Positions 63,066 through 64,000 of a stretch of 64,000 nucleotides of DNA are shown piece by piece. The notes below the pieces were generated by a model. That model had not been told where the DNA came from. It saw only the letters and a program-made list of their open reading frames with translations, and ran no database searches. Both the position numbers and the translations under genes were made by a program. Each line of letters starts with the position of its first letter. The first letter of the stretch is position 1. The stretch is from assembly GCF_001440405.1 (NCBI RefSeq), contig NZ_LLXX01000029.1, forward strand, positions 28,753-92,752. The letters are read 5' to 3'. The DNA comes from Bradyrhizobium valentinum (GTDB taxonomy: Bacteria > Pseudomonadota > Alphaproteobacteria > Rhizobiales > Xanthobacteraceae).

Positions 63066-64000
63066 ATGAACGCCCAGACCGCCACCCGGCAGACATCCGC
63101 CCCCCAGACCCCTTCTCTCCCCGACGCCAAGCCGGAAACCATAGGCCTCTCGAGTGCCCGTCTGCATCGGATGTCGGATGCCTTCAAGCGCGAGGTCGAC
63201 AAGGGAACCCTCCCCGGCGCCACCGTGATGGTGGCGCGGCGCGGTCAGATCGGCTGGTTCGATGCGATCGGCCGCCAGAGCCCGGCGGGAAGCGCGCCGA
63301 TGGCGCATGACAGCATCTTCCGCATCTTCTCGATGACCAAGCCGATTGTGTCGGTCGGCATCATGATGCTGGTCGAGGATGGCCACTTCATCCTGGGCGA
63401 TCCCGTCGCAAAATTCATTCCGGAATTTGCCGACCAGAAGGTCGGCGTCGAGAGCAACGGCAAGCTCGACCTCGTGCCTGTGAAGCGGCAGATGACCGTT
63501 CAGGACCTGCTGCGCCACACGTCCGGCCTGACTTACGACCACACCGGCAACGGCCTGGTCCAGCAGCTCTACCAGCAGTCGCGGCTGCGCAGCCGCAAGA
63601 TCACCAACGCCGAGCACGCGACCATGATCGCCGGTATGCCGCTGATCTGTCAGCCAGGCGCGGAATGGAACTACAGCCGCTCGACCGACGTGCTCGGCCG
63701 CATCATCGAGGTCGTCTCCGGCAAGTCGCTCGGCGCGTTCCTGACCGAACGCATCCTGGCGCCGCTGCAAATGGCCGAGACCGCCTTCCATACCCCCGAA
63801 ACTAATACCGGCCGCCTCGCCGAACCGTTTGCGACCGATCCCTGGAATGGCGACAAGGTGCAGCTCTTCAACATGCTGGAGAAGCCTGCGATGGAATCCG
63901 GCGGCGGCGGGCTGGTCTCAACCACCATGGATTATGCTCGCTTCTGCCAGATGCTGCTCAACGGAGGCTCGCTCGACGGCAACAGGATCATCGGCCGCAA
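63066..64000 (+). CDS. Serine hydrolase, beta-lactamase class C/esterase family (3' end beyond window)
   Basis: 311 codons are visible from ATG 63066 and the frame is still open at the window edge. After an Ala/Thr/Pro-rich N-terminus, the conserved IFRIFSMTKPIVSVGIMMLVEDG contains the SxxK nucleophile motif (SMTK). MTVQDLLRHTSGLTYDH and PGAEWNYSRSTDVLGRIIE follow, with the Tyr of the YxN-like site (YSR here). Members are esterases, D-aminopeptidases or class C-like hydrolases; most bradyrhizobial paralogues are esterases and not antibiotic resistance genes. It is chromosomal, just outside the element. Confidence 0.9.
   Translation, partial: MNAQTATRQTSAPQTPSLPDAKPETIGLSSARLHRMSDAFKREVDKGTLPGATVMVARRGQIGWFDAIGRQSPAGSAPMAHDSIFRIFSMTKPIVSVGIMMLVEDGHFILGDPVAKFIPEFADQKVGVESNGKLDLVPVKRQMTVQDLLRHTSGLTYDHTGNGLVQQLYQQSRLRSRKITNAEHATMIAGMPLICQPGAEWNYSRSTDVLGRIIEVVSGKSLGAFLTERILAPLQMAETAFHTPETNTGRLAEPFATDPWNGDKVQLFNMLEKPAMESGGGGLVSTTMDYARFCQMLLNGGSLDGNRIIGR

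Noticed and set aside
63066..64000. Antibiotic-resistance beta-lactamase
   Set aside because: The SxxK motif is shared by many esterases, the YxN site reads YSR, and the family in this lineage is mainly esterase-like; resistance cannot be claimed.

Overview
The window looks like the chromosome of a high-GC alphaproteobacterium of the Bradyrhizobium/Rhodopseudomonas group (Nitrobacteraceae). The ribosomal and RNA polymerase proteins are of alphaproteobacterial type, rpsL-rpsG-fusA-tuf-rpsJ-rplC-rplD lies on the same strand downstream of rpoBC, and an ECF41 sigma factor and a probable EcfG-type general-stress promoter are present. This assignment rests on protein character and gene order, not on a database search.

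Left part (1-28911, mostly minus strand): the translation/transcription superoperon secE-nusG-rplK-rplA ... rplJ-rplL-rpoB-rpoC ... rpsL-rpsG-fusA-tuf-rpsJ-rplC-rplD. Two blocks of other genes interrupt it. Between rplA and rplJ lie a small ECF41 sigma-factor operon (membrane protein, AhpD-like protein, sigma factor), a membrane protein and a D-2-hydroxyacid dehydrogenase. Between rpoC and rpsL lie a LuxR-type regulator, an unusual flavin oxidoreductase-methyltransferase fusion, an ABC exporter with very acidic ends, and a broken flavoprotein gene.

Next (29540-33145, minus): a tightly coupled five-gene operon of envelope/stress proteins (YihY/BrkB, DUF3618, two amphipathic helical proteins, a holin-like membrane protein) behind a candidate EcfG promoter.

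Right part (33481-62880): an integrated element of 29,355 bp inserted in tRNA-Trp(CCA). It is bounded by perfect 45-bp direct repeats of the tRNA 3' half, with an integrase next to the right repeat. Its core (integrase, ribbon-helix-helix protein, AlpA-like protein, primase, helicase with an iteron cluster, ParB-like protein, Mom-like DNA modification protein, terminase small subunit remnant) has the logic of a phage satellite (PICI-like) and lacks capsid, tail, portal, large terminase, relaxase or secretion genes. About 12-13 kb of core is split by three cargo blocks: copper uptake/handling (34832-40657), MerR-controlled divalent-metal efflux (41982-48130), and a sulfatase module with its formylglycine-generating enzyme (49821-54612). 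Decayed pieces of a GH10 xylanase and of a CD-NTase-like nucleotidyltransferase also lie inside.

After the element come the intact tRNA-Trp and the start of a chromosomal serine hydrolase gene. The main proposal is a cargo-loaded, satellite-like element with a recognisable origin and a twin-operator switch; its damaged terminase gene suggests it may no longer control its own packaging.
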